From NCBI GenBank assembly GCA_022424925.1, contig JAKMGM010000032.1, positions 1 through 7,209 of the forward strand: DNA of 7,209 nucleotides, given 5' to 3'. Numbering within the stretch: position 1 is the first letter of the stretch; each line of letters begins with the position of its first letter. A program made the translations under genes and the position numbers. Of the stretch, positions 5,804-7,209 are shown one piece after another. A model generated the notes under the pieces. That model was not told the DNA's origin. It saw only the letters and a list, made by a program, of their open reading frames with translations, and did no database searches. The DNA comes from Candidatus Poseidoniaceae archaeon. GTDB lineage: Archaea > Thermoplasmatota > Poseidoniia > Poseidoniales > Poseidoniaceae.

Positions 5804-6838
5804 GTGCGAAGCCGAATCATGATCTCAACACTGCTGGTCTGGGCGGTTGTATTCCTTCTCAGTGTGAGCGGTGTAGGCCTTGAACAGGGCAGCCTTGAAC
5901 AGACGAACGTATGGTTTGTCGATTCGGATAATGACGGTTATGATGATACGGATGCATGCCCAGAGGTGAACGGGAATTCAACCGTTGACAGGTATGGCTG
6001 CATCGATTCGGACGGTGACGGATATTCCGACGCCGATGTCAATTGGACGCTCGCTGATGGTGCAGACGCCTTTCCACTCCGTAGCGATGCGTGGAGTGAC
6101 CAAGACGGGGACAACTTTGCAGACCAAGTGAATCTGAATATAACGGATGACTGCCCGCTCAAATACGGCAAAAGTCGAGAAATTTTGTTTGGTTGTTCAG
6201 ACATGGACCTCGACTGGATTCCAGATGTTCTCGATACGGATATCGACGGCGACGGAATCTCGAACGAAATGGAAGTGGCCGCATCTCAAGTTTTGACCTA
6301 CTATGACCCAATGGACCCCAACTCGGTTCCCGAGGATTCAGACTTCGATACGCTTCCCGACGCCATCGATGATGACGATGATAACGATGGATGGCCAGAT
6401 ATTGTTGAGCAAGACCGAGGTTCAGACCCTCTCGATGTTGAGGATACCCCGTTCAACATGTATTTTGGATTTGGAACGGGCTTCTTCTACCTTGGTGGCT
6501 TCCAATTCACTTCGTCCTACGACGCTGAAGCCGTCGAGATTTCCGTTTCTGGCGTCATCGAAATAATAACGGAAGAACTGGTTATTCCGCTCCTTCTTAT
6601 TCCGCTGTACCTCTATTTCTTCCTGTCAAGAAAAAGAAGATTTGAAGCATTGCGAAACGGGATTCGAGATACAACCGACAGCAAGGAATTGTATATCCTC
6701 GAAAAACAAGTGAACGCTCTGGTTGAAGCGAAGAAAATCAAAACCCTTCACGGACTGATTCTTAGAAACACAATCGAAGAACAAGAATCAAGCAGCCGGC
6801 GCCCAAACACTGAAATCGAACTCGCTGAGGAAAAATAA
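5804..6838 (+). CDS. Membrane-anchored surface protein with thrombospondin type 3 (calcium-binding) repeats
   Basis: A 344-residue protein. An N-terminal signal peptide (about 1-25, hydrophobic from 6) is followed by an aspartate-rich extracellular part (about 37-214). This part carries TSP3-type D-x-D-x-D-G units at DSDNDGYDD (40-48), DSDGDGYSD (68-76), DQDGDNFAD (99-107), DTDIDGDGISNE (144-155) and DDDDDNDGWPD (189-199). Such repeats bind calcium through Asp side chains. Two units hold a CP-x(12)-C pair with identical spacing (C52/C66 and C117/C131), likely disulfides. A membrane helix spans about 258-274 and is followed by SRKRR, so the C-terminal 65 residues, a charged helical segment, should be cytoplasmic. 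The GTG at 5804 is kept because it adds the R-S-R charges a signal peptide needs and fits a TATA element 25 bases upstream; ATG 5819 is the alternative. Ligand and role are unknown. It converges with the HEAT gene, with 3 bases between stops. Confidence 0.85.
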   Translation: MRSRIMISTLLVWAVVFLLSVSGVGLEQGSLEQTNVWFVDSDNDGYDDTDACPEVNGNSTVDRYGCIDSDGDGYSDADVNWTLADGADAFPLRSDAWSDQDGDNFADQVNLNITDDCPLKYGKSREILFGCSDMDLDWIPDVLDTDIDGDGISNEMEVAASQVLTYYDPMDPNSVPEDSDFDTLPDAIDDDDDNDGWPDIVEQDRGSDPLDVEDTPFNMYFGFGTGFFYLGGFQFTSSYDAEAVEISVSGVIEIITEELVIPLLLIPLYLYFFLSRKRRFEALRNGIRDTTDSKELYILEKQVNALVEAKKIKTLHGLILRNTIEEQESSSRRPNTEIELAEEK

Positions 6839-6841
6839 ACT

Positions 6842-7209
6842 TCACCAAGCGTTGCGTACTGCATGGATCTTCGCCTTTGAACGAAGAGAGGATTGACGGA
6901 CCCCCGGAGAAGAATCCTGCAACCCGAGTTCAAGGTACTTGAGGGCAGATTCAGAACCAGTTTCTCCTAAGTAATCAGCAGCGTTTCTGCGGACATAAAT
7001 CGATTTGAAGGCTAACAAATAGTTTCCAATCGCTTCAATAGCAGATTCGCACCCAATGTTCGCCATGGTCGAGATGCCTCGCACAATGATTGTGTTGCGT
7101 TGACCCTTGAGCAGATGGGTGATGTATGGTACGGGAGAAAACCCGGTTGTACTGCGCAAAGCCGCCAACAAGGCTTGGTGGAGTTGAGGTCGCTCGTAAT
7201 AGGAAGGAA
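6842..7209 (-). CDS. HEAT-repeat protein, N terminus beyond the window
   Basis: The C-terminal 121 residues of a protein whose frame is open to the right edge, so the true start lies outside. Three HEAT-like helical pairs are visible: IIVRGISTMANIGCESAIEAIGNYL, then IYVRRNAADYLGETGSESALKYL with the phrase LGETGSESAL typical of PBS-lyase-type HEAT repeats, then PGVRQSSLRSKAK. These repeats build a curved scaffold for protein binding; in archaea and bacteria they often occur in regulatory or enzyme-maturation proteins, but the partner cannot be read here. The TTG at 7171 could be taken as a start but has no ribosome site, and coding-like sequence (ERPQLHQALL) continues upstream of it. It converges with the TSP3 gene. 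Confidence 0.75.
   Translation of the reverse strand, partial: PSYYERPQLHQALLAALRSTTGFSPVPYITHLLKGQRNTIIVRGISTMANIGCESAIEAIGNYLLAFKSIYVRRNAADYLGETGSESALKYLELGLQDSSPGVRQSSLRSKAKIHAVRNAW

Overview
The window looks like a gene-dense archaeal chromosome segment. The best marker is a complete ribosomal protein L15e, a protein of archaea and eukaryotes that bacteria lack. The other genes (an RmuC homologue, a single-domain rhodanese, a SPOUT methyltransferase, a TlpA-type lipoprotein, an aspartate-rich thrombospondin type 3 repeat membrane protein and a HEAT-repeat protein), together with short intergenic gaps, would suit a marine Thermoplasmatota lineage such as Poseidoniales (Marine Group II). 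That placement is inference: no rRNA or other phylogenetic marker is present to test it.

Layout. Bases 1-230 hold no gene I can support but contain a cluster of inverted repeats. A small two-helix membrane protein of the YgaP-like/DUF2892 type (231-464, +) runs tail to tail, 3 bases apart, into rmuC (468-1697, -). Upstream of rmuC on the same strand lie rpl15e (1754-2356, -) and a rhodanese (2479-2850, -). A 50-base divergent gap separates the rhodanese from a TrmH/SpoU-family RNA 2'-O-methyltransferase (2901-3610, +), whose C-terminal SPOUT motif is split by an apparent one-base deletion. A 510-residue HNH endonuclease-like protein (3693-5225, +) follows. Its 73-base upstream gap (3611-3683) carries three palindromes near a TATA-like element. 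Its 3' end overlaps by 13 bases a convergent TlpA-like thioredoxin lipoprotein (5213-5713, -). A divergent gap then leads to a calcium-binding-type surface protein with TSP3 repeats (5804-6838, +), which converges with a HEAT-repeat protein running off the right edge (6842-7209, -).

How they work together. No single pathway is evident. rpl15e and the SPOUT methyltransferase belong to translation; RmuC and the HNH protein act, or probably act, on DNA; the rhodanese, the DUF2892 protein and the TlpA-like lipoprotein suggest sulfur or thiol redox chemistry in the cytoplasm, membrane and outer face; the TSP3 protein is a surface protein. Probable co-transcription is limited to rhodanese-rpl15e-rmuC on the minus strand and perhaps methyltransferase-HNH on the plus strand. 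The observations most worth a second look are the frameshift in the methyltransferase, the HNH protein with its duplicated flanking module, the palindrome cluster in front of it, and the structured leader at 33-143.
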